Below, one piece after another: positions 48,802 to 57,066 of a stretch of DNA of 64,000 nucleotides; within the stretch, counting starts at the first letter, position 1, and each line of letters opens with the position of its first letter. This DNA comes from Clostridiales bacterium (lineage in GTDB: Bacteria; Bacillota; Clostridia; Christensenellales; Pumilibacteraceae), in assembly GCA_029070965.1 (NCBI GenBank), contig JAIEBI010000020.1, positions 1 to 64,000 on the forward strand, given 5' to 3'. The position numbers and the translations under genes were made by a program. The notes under the pieces were generated by a model, which was not told where the DNA came from, made no database searches, and saw only the letters and a program-made list of their open reading frames with translations.

Positions 48802-49737
48802 TTATACAAAATCGCGGACGAACTGTTTGACCTGTTCGTCGTAACCGCACTCGTCGTTTATGCGAATGTGCGAGTGAATACCCTTGTCGAACCAACAAAT
48901 GCGCTTTTTCGCCGCGCATTTATCGTAAAGCTTTTGGACGTTGGCGGGGTCGGAAAAAACGTCCTCCCTGCTGTAAATAAACATTATCGGGATTTCGAGC
49001 TTGTTCACCATATTATACGGACAGAATTTTTTTGCGCTCTTGCCCGCCGCATGGCGAATGTACGACATTATAAGCGGGATAAACGGAAACGTCGGCTTTT
49101 TGCGTTCCTTAAACCTATATTTGAGCATTATGCCGAAGTCGTTGTACATGCCCTCGGTGACAAGCCCGTCAAAAAGCTTTTTGCCCTCGGGGTCGGTCGC
49201 GGCGTACGTTGCCGTCGCGCCGCCTATGCATATCCCGTGAAGCAATACGCTTTCCACACCGAATTCGGTTTTTAACAGCTTTGCCCACTCGATAATGTCC
49301 TTGTATTCGCGTAGCCCAATCGTGTTGTACTTGCCCTCGGACAGCCCGTGCGAGCGGTTATCGATAGCGAGTATATTGTAGCCCAGTTCCTTATAAGGCT
49401 TGGCAAAGTAGTACGAATACGCGCATGTTTCCATTCGGCCTGGGATAATAATGACAGCCTTTTTGCCGCCGAAATCGTAATACTCGCCGACCAGCCGCAG
49501 TCCCTCGCTCTTTACCGAAACCTGCTTGTGGAACGCGGCGTTCTCCTCGCCCCATTCCAACCCGATGCGGAACATTTCGCGCTGCTCCTCGTTGTCCCAG
49601 CTGCAATCCCTGCCCCACTTGTCGGGCGTTTCCCTTACCAGCAAAATGGTGTAGATTTTGCGCGATATAAAAATTATAATGAACACGGCGGGCGCGAGCA
49701 ACAAAACTACGCCGAGGCTTATATACAGCGCAAGCAT
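48802..49737 (-). CDS. Membrane-anchored alpha/beta hydrolase with Cys at the nucleophile position
   Basis: 311 residues from ATG 49737. One N-terminal helix (about 3-26) anchors the catalytic domain. The oxyanion region VIIIPGRMETC, the segment ILAIDNRSHGLSEG, and late SREDVF and KGIHSHIR supply the fold landmarks and probable Asp/His. The nucleophile elbow reads HGICIGGA: Cys170 stands where GxSxG hydrolases have Ser, as in dienelactone-hydrolase-type enzymes. It starts on the stop codon of fakA (TGATG). Lipid or thioester cleavage is plausible from the context. Confidence 0.87.
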   Translation of the reverse strand: MLALYISLGVVLLLAPAVFIIIFISRKIYTILLVRETPDKWGRDCSWDNEEQREMFRIGLEWGEENAAFHKQVSVKSEGLRLVGEYYDFGGKKAVIIIPGRMETCAYSYYFAKPYKELGYNILAIDNRSHGLSEGKYNTIGLREYKDIIEWAKLLKTEFGVESVLLHGICIGGATATYAATDPEGKKLFDGLVTEGMYNDFGIMLKYRFKERKKPTFPFIPLIMSYIRHAAGKSAKKFCPYNMVNKLEIPIMFIYSREDVFSDPANVQKLYDKCAAKKRICWFDKGIHSHIRINDECGYDEQVKQFVRDFV

Positions 49738-51359
49738 CACATCACCCCCGCAATCAGGTCGTACACCGTTTGTCCGCCGTACACAAATTCGCACGACAGT
49801 CCAAACTCGTTATCTATCCGCTCGGCAAGCGCGTCCTCGTCGATATCGAGCGCACAGCCCTTTATAATAAACACGCCGCTTTTGTCCGAAATATCCTTTA
49901 CGTTTTTGAGCGCAACGACAAACGCGTCTTCCACGCTTTGCGCGGCGCACACAGGCTTTTTGCCGATAAAGCCGAGCATGTCGCCCGCCTTGCACGAAAC
50001 GGTGACCGAATTGTAATTTTTAAGACTGCGCGCCACCGACACGGTGACCGCCGCCTTTATTCCGTCTGACATAGCCGATATGCGGGTTTGGGCGTCCTCT
50101 ATGTCGGACGTGCCGTTGGCAAGCGCGTAATATCCCTCGATTACCGTTTGCGTCGGCAAAACGGTTACGCCGCCCTCGCCGAAAAGCGTTATCGCCTGCT
50201 CCGCCGCCTTTACGTTGTTGCCATTGTTGGGCAAAACCACAATGCAGTCGGCATTTGCGTTTTTGTACGCCGTGCAAAACTCGCTAGCCGACACGCCCAT
50301 TGCGTGCCCGCCCGAAATTACGATGTCCGCTCCGCAGTCCTTGTACATGCCGGTGATGCCGTCGCCCTCGGCAACTGCAACGATGGCAAAACGCTTGCGC
50401 GGCTTAGCCGCTTTGTTCTTGATAAACTCGCTGTGTTGGAGCTGCATGTTCTCGATTTTTACGGTGGTGAACTCGCCGTAACGCTGCGCTTCCTCAAGCG
50501 CCTTGGACGGAGTGAGGGTGTGAATATGCACCTTGACTACGCCGTCCTGCTCGATGACGATAAGCGAATCGCCCATGCTCTCTAACGCGCGCGTAAACTC
50601 CTTTACATGGAATGGCATTTTGTAGTCGAGCAGCTGCAACAAAAATTCGGTGCAGTAGCCGAGCGTGAACCTGTCGGATTTGTCAAGCACGCCGGTCTCC
50701 GACGAAACTCCGTTGCCTACCGCCGCTACCTCGACGGACGCGTCGATTTCCACTTTTTCGCCGTTGAGCGCTTTTAGCATGCCGTCGACTATTACGATAT
50801 AACCGAGCGCGCCGCTGTCCATAACGCCAGCTTCTTTAAGCACAGGTAGCATGTCGGGCAAAGTCAAATAGCTCTTGCGCATTTCGCCGAGGTAATCGGT
50901 CATTACATCCTCGACGCACTCGTTTTTGCCGACGGCGCGTTCTATCCCCTCGCGCGCGACTGTGAGTATCGTGCCCTCGACGGGATGGACTATTGCGCTG
51001 TACGCCGACTTGTACGCCGACGTAAACGCGGCATGCATTTCGCCCGCGTCGGCTGTCGAGCAGCTTTGCAGCTCATCGTAAATTCCCTTGAAAAGCTGCG
51101 ACAGTATTACGCCCGAATTGCCGCGCGCACCCCAAAGCATGCCCGACGTCAGCGATTTAAGATACTCGCCGAGATTATTGTCGGGCGCCGCGCACTTTAT
51201 TCCGTTTTCCAAAGTGGTGCGCATGTTTATGCCCGTGTCGCCGTCCGAAACGGGAAACACGTTCATTGCGTTGATTTCCTTTTCACGGTTACAAAGATTG
51301 TTGTAACCGTTGATTATCATTGCGCGGAAATCGTCACCGTTGATTTGTTTATGTTTCAT
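49737..51359 (-). CDS. fakA: Fatty acid kinase catalytic subunit FakA (DhaL/DAK2 + DegV-like)
   Basis: 540 residues, normal for FakA/YloV. The N-terminal DhaL nucleotide-binding domain shows NVFPVSDGDTGINM with the metal-binding aspartates and GARGNSGVILSQLFKG. A middle linker domain and a C-terminal DegV-like domain (KRFAIVAVAEGDGITGMY, VLPNNGNNVKAAEQA) follow. FakA phosphorylates fatty acids held by FakB to acyl-phosphate for phospholipid synthesis. A DegV/FakB gene lies two genes upstream, so both halves of the kinase are here. The ATG follows the MFS gene by 23 bases. Confidence 0.93.
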   Translation of the reverse strand: MKHKQINGDDFRAMIINGYNNLCNREKEINAMNVFPVSDGDTGINMRTTLENGIKCAAPDNNLGEYLKSLTSGMLWGARGNSGVILSQLFKGIYDELQSCSTADAGEMHAAFTSAYKSAYSAIVHPVEGTILTVAREGIERAVGKNECVEDVMTDYLGEMRKSYLTLPDMLPVLKEAGVMDSGALGYIVIVDGMLKALNGEKVEIDASVEVAAVGNGVSSETGVLDKSDRFTLGYCTEFLLQLLDYKMPFHVKEFTRALESMGDSLIVIEQDGVVKVHIHTLTPSKALEEAQRYGEFTTVKIENMQLQHSEFIKNKAAKPRKRFAIVAVAEGDGITGMYKDCGADIVISGGHAMGVSASEFCTAYKNANADCIVVLPNNGNNVKAAEQAITLFGEGGVTVLPTQTVIEGYYALANGTSDIEDAQTRISAMSDGIKAAVTVSVARSLKNYNSVTVSCKAGDMLGFIGKKPVCAAQSVEDAFVVALKNVKDISDKSGVFIIKGCALDIDEDALAERIDNEFGLSCEFVYGGQTVYDLIAGVM

Positions 51360-51382
51360 CTTAAACCCTGAAAAGTTTAGTA

Positions 51383-52858
51383 TTAGTTTTCCGCCGCCGT
51401 ATCGTCAGCAACGCTGTCGACGACAGGCTGTTCAGCCACCTCGACCGTTGCAGGCTCGTCCGCTGCCGACTGATTGTCCGCTCCTTGCGCGTTCCCCGTC
51501 GCCTCAGCCATGCTATCCGACGCCTCGGTAGGCAGCGGCGCCTCGCCGAGTTTGCCGAGTACGTTTATCGACTTGGGCAAAATGAAGGATAGCGCAAAAG
51601 CGACCAAACAGCCCACGCTGCACAAAACGGTCAGATAAGTCATTGCGCCGCCGTTTTGTTTGAGTGCGGTAAGCACCACGCCGGTAGCGAGTCCGGTAGC
51701 GACGCCGGCAAACAGTCCCTGCACGGCAAAGTACATTGCCGAGTGCTTAATGCCCGTACGCTTTTCGTCCTCGGCGGCGAGGTGTGACGGAATGGAGTAC
51801 GCCACAGCAAAAAACGCGCCTATCGAGAACGAGCAAATTACGCCGCCCAGTATGCCGCACGCCAGCTTTACCGCTCCGCTCGGCGAGAACGACGCGCCGA
51901 ACAATGCCAACATACTCACCGAATAAGCGATAAGCGTATATCGGAAAGCGAACCCAAAGCCCTTCTTTTTGATTATGTAGTTGTACAGCATCAGCGTAAA
52001 CGGCACGGGCACGAACGCACCCAACATAACATATATCATGCTCATGCCTGTATACGAAAAGTATTCGTTAATGCCGCCGAGGAAAAGCTGCGACCCGAAG
52101 GTCATAAAGGCGTACACGACCATCCAAAGAATAAAATCCTTGTTCTTGAATGTGTATGCTATCGACTTGAATAGATTTACCGTTTCGGACTCGAGCTTTT
52201 TGCCCTTTGTGCTCTCCTCTTTGATCATAAACATGGGTATTATCATCGTCAGCGATATAGGCAGGACAATAAGCGCAACCCACTTAATGTTCATGCCGCT
52301 GAGCAACATACGCACAACCACGTATCCGACGATAAAGTAGATTATGTCGGCTACCGACTTGACGTTGGAAACAAAGTTGCGGTCGTCGATATTGTCCACC
52401 ACCTCGGTAAACGTCGCATAGTACGTGACCATGGTAAGAGTATACGCCGCATAGAACAAGCATAGCACCAGCCCGAAAAACACGGTGTTGCCTATCGTCG
52501 CGCCGTTGTTGGGTATTATAAGCACAAACAATAGGTACGACGCTATCAGCGCAACAAGACCGATAAGTATTGTCGGGCGGCGCCGTCCCCATCGGCTTTT
52601 CAGCCGATCGGTAAACGACGCCATCGGTATGTCTATTATGCCGTCTATTATTTTTGCGACAAGCACGAACGCCGCCCATGCCGCCGCTACCACGAGGTCC
52701 TTTTGCGCAAAGGTTTGAAAGGGCACGTCCGCGGGTTTAAATCCGCCTTTAAGCAACGCGCTGCACAAGTACGAGCCCATCATTAGATTGAGCAGGTTTA
52801 CGCCAAAGCCCGAAAAGCCGTACAGCAAGAGCTTTGCTTTTCCCTTGATTGGTTTCAT
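51383..52858 (-). CDS. MFS transporter, GPH (MelB-like) family
   Basis: 491 residues with about 12 membrane helices. The conserved family motif after helix 2 is present: IIDGIIDIPMASFTDRLKSR, then WGRRRPTILIG. Other members move sugars, glucuronides or other solutes with cations; a few related MFS proteins flip lipids. The final 45 residues are a Glu/Ala/Asp-rich cytoplasmic tail, which is an extension. AAGGAA lies six bases before the ATG. Its position between fakB and fakA suggests transport of a lipid precursor or lysolipid, but the substrate is not shown by the sequence. Confidence 0.88.
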   Translation of the reverse strand: MKPIKGKAKLLLYGFSGFGVNLLNLMMGSYLCSALLKGGFKPADVPFQTFAQKDLVVAAAWAAFVLVAKIIDGIIDIPMASFTDRLKSRWGRRRPTILIGLVALIASYLLFVLIIPNNGATIGNTVFFGLVLCLFYAAYTLTMVTYYATFTEVVDNIDDRNFVSNVKSVADIIYFIVGYVVVRMLLSGMNIKWVALIVLPISLTMIIPMFMIKEESTKGKKLESETVNLFKSIAYTFKNKDFILWMVVYAFMTFGSQLFLGGINEYFSYTGMSMIYVMLGAFVPVPFTLMLYNYIIKKKGFGFAFRYTLIAYSVSMLALFGASFSPSGAVKLACGILGGVICSFSIGAFFAVAYSIPSHLAAEDEKRTGIKHSAMYFAVQGLFAGVATGLATGVVLTALKQNGGAMTYLTVLCSVGCLVAFALSFILPKSINVLGKLGEAPLPTEASDSMAEATGNAQGADNQSAADEPATVEVAEQPVVDSVADDTAAEN

Positions 52859-52910
52859 CTTGAGTTCCTTGTCAATAAGTATTTGTAGTGTTGTTATTTA
52901 TTGCGGTGTA

Positions 52911-53843
52911 TTACTTTTTGGCGAGCAACCGCGTTACAAGCTCGCGCTCCTCGGCGAGGTCCTCGGAAATGGGCTTGCCCATGTAGTATGCCGCCATAAG
53001 CCCGGGGCCGACGTTTATTCCGCTCGACGGATATACGTAGTTGATGTACACCGCCTTGGGATGGAACTTGTCCTCGAGCATCTTTTTGTACGCTTCGGCT
53101 TGCTTGTATCTGTCCGCCGTTGCGACAAAAATAATTTGCTCCTCGGGATTTTCGATAGTCGCGGCTATGTATTCGAGCAGTACGGGGTACGCCTGCTTTT
53201 CGCCCTTAGCCTTGCCTATAACCGTCGTCATGCCGTTCTTGTCGAACTCGCCTATCGGCTTCAAGCCCATGAGCGTACCGAAAAACGCCTTGGCAGACGT
53301 CAACCGACCCTTTTTGGCGACAAACGACAAATCGTCCAGCCAACCGGCTTGGTGGAAGCGATTAAGATTGTTCTCCACCCAATCGGCGGTTTCGTCGAGC
53401 GACTTGCCCTCTTTGCGCAACAACGACGCGTAAACGCAAAGCAAGCCGTGTCCGGACGAGAACCTGCGCGAGTCGATAGTGCGAATAGCGGCGTCCGGAT
53501 ATTTGCTTTTCACTTCCTCTACCGCCTTGGTCAAAAACGCATACGTTCCGCTGAGCGCCGAGCTAATGGTGAGCGCAAGCACGCCCACACCCTGTTTTGC
53601 ATAATCTTCAAGCACGGTCGCCCATTCGTTTACGTTGGGCGGCGCCGTCGTATAGTCGTTGGGCTTTGCGCGCAACGCCTTGTAGAACTCGGACGGTGTG
53701 GTGTCGGTCCATTCGAGATAGGACTCATGCTCTTTGCCGTCGGGCGTGGTAAAGTGACCGTTGATATACTCGATGTCGTACTCCGCCCGAAGCTCTTTGC
53801 CGAGGTCGCAAGTGATGTCTGCCAAAATGACGAATTTTTCCAT
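52911..53843 (-). CDS. fakB: DegV-family fatty-acid-binding protein (FakB)
   Basis: 310 residues. The DegV fold is shown by FVILADITCDLGKEL at the start, LALTISSALSGTYAFLTKAV (the acyl-head binding serine motif), IRTIDSRRFSSGHGLL, and a late GINVGPGLMAAYYMG. DegV proteins bind a free fatty acid and present it to FakA for phosphorylation. GGAGGAG precedes the ATG by ten bases. It lies 17 bases after a hydrolase gene that could release its fatty acid, and upstream of fakA in the same operon. Confidence 0.92.
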   Translation of the reverse strand: MEKFVILADITCDLGKELRAEYDIEYINGHFTTPDGKEHESYLEWTDTTPSEFYKALRAKPNDYTTAPPNVNEWATVLEDYAKQGVGVLALTISSALSGTYAFLTKAVEEVKSKYPDAAIRTIDSRRFSSGHGLLCVYASLLRKEGKSLDETADWVENNLNRFHQAGWLDDLSFVAKKGRLTSAKAFFGTLMGLKPIGEFDKNGMTTVIGKAKGEKQAYPVLLEYIAATIENPEEQIIFVATADRYKQAEAYKKMLEDKFHPKAVYINYVYPSSGINVGPGLMAAYYMGKPISEDLAEERELVTRLLAKK

Positions 53844-53860
53844 AATTTTTTGTCTCCTCC

Positions 53861-54772
53861 TTAGAGATAATTATTGATAAAGTTGTGTATTTTTGCCGCC
53901 GAGTCGCCGTTTAGCGCGGCGGTCGTATGCCCGCAGCCCTCGACGAGCAAAAGCTGTTTGGGTGCCGAACACGCCTCGTAGTTTTGCCGCGAATGCTCGC
54001 ATGGAACGGCGGCATCCTCCGTGCCGTGAATGAAAAACGACGGAACGGCGGTGTTTTTAATATGGTCGAGCGTGCTCGCATTGAAATCGATACCCAGCTC
54101 GCGCTTGCACCTTTTTGCCAGCATCGCAAACATCGGCTTGGGCGCATGGGTCTGTTTTGCTATCCGATTTATCATGTTGCCGACGGACGTAAACCCGCAG
54201 TCGTATACCGCGGCGCGCACATCGCTCGGCAGCCTGTCCGATGTCATTCCTATGATCGCCGCGCCCAACGATATGCCGTACAGCACGATTTTTGCGGGAT
54301 GATTTTGGGTGATGAATTTTATCCATTCAAGCAGGTCGTCGCTTTCTCGCTTGCCATAGGTTACGTGCTCGCCGCCGCTTTTGCCGTGCGCGCGCATGTC
54401 GGGAATGAGAACGTTGAACCCCCACTCGATAAACCGCTCGGCAGTCACCGAAAAATTGTTGAGCGGATGCGAGCTGGCGCCGTGCAAAAATATGACCGTC
54501 TTGTCCCGCCCATAGTCGTAGTACCGCCCGTACAGGTCTACGCCGTCGGCGGCAGTAATATGCTGTTCGGCAAACGGCAGCTTTTCCATTCGCTCGCGTG
54601 CGGCGCAAATGTCCTGCCTGAACTTATCGTAATGCGCGTCGGAAAGCTCCTTCCGCTCGATACCGCGAAAGAAAAACTTTTTGTAGCACATGTAGCTGCC
54701 TATCGGCATGGACGCGAGGAACCCGATAACCAAAAACGCGACTATTCCCAACCCGATATACAAATACATCAT
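53861..54772 (-). CDS. Membrane-anchored alpha/beta hydrolase
   Basis: 303 residues from the first of two adjacent ATGs (54772), which sits seven bases after GGAGG. N-terminal helix at about 3-24, then the hydrolase domain: VIFLHGASSHP (oxyanion), VLIPDMRAHGKSGG, nucleophile elbow YGISLGAA, acid region HGTEDAAVP and histidine GCGHTTA. The catalytic triad is complete. The active site probably faces outside or the membrane surface. The ATG overlaps the stop of the LRAT-PPTase gene. The substrate is likely an ester in lipid, judging by context only. Confidence 0.88.
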   Translation of the reverse strand: MMYLYIGLGIVAFLVIGFLASMPIGSYMCYKKFFFRGIERKELSDAHYDKFRQDICAARERMEKLPFAEQHITAADGVDLYGRYYDYGRDKTVIFLHGASSHPLNNFSVTAERFIEWGFNVLIPDMRAHGKSGGEHVTYGKRESDDLLEWIKFITQNHPAKIVLYGISLGAAIIGMTSDRLPSDVRAAVYDCGFTSVGNMINRIAKQTHAPKPMFAMLAKRCKRELGIDFNASTLDHIKNTAVPSFFIHGTEDAAVPCEHSRQNYEACSAPKQLLLVEGCGHTTAALNGDSAAKIHNFINNYL

Positions 54773-55782
54773 ACCGTGCCCTCCGTCGCTATCGGCGTTG
54801 CGCCGCCGTCCTTCCACACAAAAAACCGTGCGTGGTCGGGGTTTTTCGCGCACACCGCTATCCTTGTGCCGTCGTAAACGCAAAGCTTGTACTTATAGTC
54901 GGCGGGATTTATCTTGTTCGGCTTGAACCCGCCCTTACCGAACGCCTTGAATGCGCTCTCCTTTTTTATCCATTGGCAAAGCAGCGTGTCATGCGATATA
55001 TTTTCGCGCTTTGCGGATATTTTTACCCCAAGCGCGCTTACTGTATTGCTGTCATATCTATTCGCAAACGCCGCTATGTCCTCGGCGTCCACGCCGCACG
55101 GCTCGTCGGAAACGGCTACGACGGCAAACGTATCGGTATGCGATATGGAAAACCACAGCTTGTCGCACACCCACTTGCCGTTTTTCAGTTTGTCGAATTT
55201 CAGCTCGGGCAAAGCACAGCCGAAGCTGCGTTTTACCGCCGCCTCCAACAACAGCCACGCCGTCGTCTTTTGATTTTTTAACTTTTGCGAGGTAATGTTT
55301 TGCACCTCGTCCTGCCGCGCTTGCGGAACGAGCACGGCACTATTGTCGTCCGATACCTCCGCTATATACACGTCGAGTACCGAGCGCGACAGCCACTTGC
55401 CGCGCACCGCTTCCTCCTGCTCGCTGCGGTGAACTCCGAAATAACATTCGTTGGCAAAGTGCTCGCAGTTGTTGGTAATTACGTCGTAACCGCCCTCGCC
55501 TATACGGCTTTTTGCGGCGGCGACCGTTTGCTGCGGGGATAAACGCTTTTTGCGCTCGGCCTTGTCGGGAACACCCACCTCGACAAAGCTGCCGCAACAA
55601 AACTTGTCGATGTCGGTCGCGCAAACTACCACGCCGACAGGATTTACATTCAGCCCGCCCACGGGCGGCAGTCCAAACTGCACGACCTCGTCGTCCGAAA
55701 CGTAAATTCCGTAATGCAAAATCGCTCCGCACTTTACGCGGATCATGTCACCGAATTTGCAGTTGTCGACAATCCATTTCAA
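54769..55782 (-). CDS. LRAT-like acyltransferase fused to 4'-phosphopantetheinyl transferase
   Basis: 337 residues. N-terminal LRAT/NlpC-type domain (about 10-115): GDMIRVKCGAILHYGIYV with His23, and TNNCEHFANECYFG with Cys106, the expected catalytic pair. C-terminal Sfp/AcpS-type phosphopantetheinyl transferase (about 150-320): FSISHTDTFAVVAVS, CGVDAEDI (Mg ligand Asp232) and WIKKESAFKAFGKG (Glu275). The second half should attach phosphopantetheine to a carrier protein, and the acyl-ligase upstream carries such a domain. The frame has a stop just upstream, so the start is TTG 55782 (overlapping the plsC stop) or ATG at codon 13. The fusion is unusual. Confidence 0.87.
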   Translation of the reverse strand: MKWIVDNCKFGDMIRVKCGAILHYGIYVSDDEVVQFGLPPVGGLNVNPVGVVVCATDIDKFCCGSFVEVGVPDKAERKKRLSPQQTVAAAKSRIGEGGYDVITNNCEHFANECYFGVHRSEQEEAVRGKWLSRSVLDVYIAEVSDDNSAVLVPQARQDEVQNITSQKLKNQKTTAWLLLEAAVKRSFGCALPELKFDKLKNGKWVCDKLWFSISHTDTFAVVAVSDEPCGVDAEDIAAFANRYDSNTVSALGVKISAKRENISHDTLLCQWIKKESAFKAFGKGGFKPNKINPADYKYKLCVYDGTRIAVCAKNPDHARFFVWKDGGATPIATEGTV

Positions 55783-56450
55783 TTTCGTTTACCGTATTTC
55801 CTTTCGCAGAATTCTTGCAATTCTTTTTCCCTGTCGTACAAAAGCTGAGCCAGTGTCAGTCGGTAGGCAAGCGGCGATTTTTTGCGCTCCTCCTCGTCTA
55901 CGTATATCGGCTCACCGAAAACGATTTTAATCCGTTCCCAACAGCTTTTGCGCGGACTGATATATACGGGAATTATGGGCTTGCCCGACATTATCGCCAT
56001 AAGCACCGCGCCCGATTTGTACTCTCCGATCGTCTTGGTCGCGTCGTTCTCGTTGATATGCCCTTCGGGAAAAATGCCCACCACCTTTCCCGCATTGAGC
56101 AACGAAACTATTTCGCGCATGCTGCTCATGCTCGTGTTTTCGCGATCGATTGCCACAACGTTGGTGAAATGTTTAAACCACATGCGACTCCATTTATTTT
56201 CGTATACTTCTTTTATCGTTACAAAATGCAACCGCCTGTACCAAACCGCCGTCATCAAATACGAAACGTCAAAAAAGCCGATATGATTGGACGCGAGTAT
56301 CGCCCCGCCCTTAATCTTCTTTTTTGCGGCGGGGGTGACGTACAGCTTCTTCACGCGATAAGCAACCAGTGCAGGTATCGCACCGGTAACTCGCACAAAG
56401 TCGAACAGAAAGTATTTAAACGAGAAGATTTTACCCTTTTTGTTTTTCAC
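55779..56450 (-). CDS. 1-acyl-glycerol-3-phosphate acyltransferase-like protein (PlsC family), copy 1
   Basis: 223 residues from GTG 56450, seven bases after GGTGAG; the frame stays open to another GTG at 56462. Acyltransferase block I is SNHIGFFDVSYL (the NHxxxxD motif), block III is GIFPEGHINEND, and block IV is IPVYISPRKS. PlsC enzymes move an acyl group from acyl-ACP, acyl-CoA or acyl-phosphate onto a lysolipid at the membrane. The start lies within the end of the second plsC gene (about 20 bases overlap), and the stop overlaps the next gene. Confidence 0.88.
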   Translation of the reverse strand: MKNKKGKIFSFKYFLFDFVRVTGAIPALVAYRVKKLYVTPAAKKKIKGGAILASNHIGFFDVSYLMTAVWYRRLHFVTIKEVYENKWSRMWFKHFTNVVAIDRENTSMSSMREIVSLLNAGKVVGIFPEGHINENDATKTIGEYKSGAVLMAIMSGKPIIPVYISPRKSCWERIKIVFGEPIYVDEEERKKSPLAYRLTLAQLLYDREKELQEFCERKYGKRN

Positions 56451-57066
56451 CGAGCAGCTCACCCAAGTCGATTATTTTTTGTCTAAGCGCGACGGTTACG
56501 TCGTTTAAGTTTTGCCGATACGTTTTGTCGTCGTCGTACAGCTCGCGCGCGTCTATCGGCTTGCCTATTATTACGCGCGCCCGTTTTTTGCCGAAATAAT
56601 TGCCGTCCGTGTATGCGGGTATAAGCTTGACCCCCGTCATGAGCGCGAGTGCCGCCGCGCCCGTTTTGAACTCTATGGGCGGCGTTTCGCCCTCTTTGGC
56701 AAGTCGGCCCTCGGGGAAAATTCCCACCACGCCGCCTTTTTTGAGAATGCGCTCGGACTTGTCTATGCATGACGTTTCATGTGTGTCCCTGTTTACCTCA
56801 ATGCCGCCGAGCGCCCGCAAAAATCCGCTTAGTCCCCTCTTTTTGAACAGCACCTCCGCCATTTGATAGCGCAGTGTGCGCGAAAAGAATACGAACATCA
56901 TAACCGCATAGTCGTAAACCGACGTATGGTTAGATATTATTATCGCCGGACCCTTTATCCGCCGAGACTGTGCTTTTTTGTCCTCGTAGTAGACTTTGGT
57001 TTTAAAGCACAGCTTTTGCGGTAGCCAGCCCGTGATTTTTACCAGCCAGTTAAACAGCGCTATCAT
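56431..57066 (-). CDS. 1-acyl-glycerol-3-phosphate acyltransferase-like protein (PlsC family), copy 2
   Basis: 211 residues. Block I SNHTSVYDYAVM (NHxxxxD), the arginine segment ALGGIEVNRD, block III GIFPEGRLAKEG and block IV LIPAYTDGNYFG are all present. An N-terminal hydrophobic helix (ALFNWLVKITGWLP) should sit at the membrane. The ATG overlaps the acyl-ligase stop by four bases (ATGA). With the adjacent copy 1 it gives two acyl-transfer steps, as in building a diacyl lipid, or two lipid classes. Confidence 0.9.
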   Translation of the reverse strand: MIALFNWLVKITGWLPQKLCFKTKVYYEDKKAQSRRIKGPAIIISNHTSVYDYAVMMFVFFSRTLRYQMAEVLFKKRGLSGFLRALGGIEVNRDTHETSCIDKSERILKKGGVVGIFPEGRLAKEGETPPIEFKTGAAALALMTGVKLIPAYTDGNYFGKKRARVIIGKPIDARELYDDDKTYRQNLNDVTVALRQKIIDLGELLGEKQKG

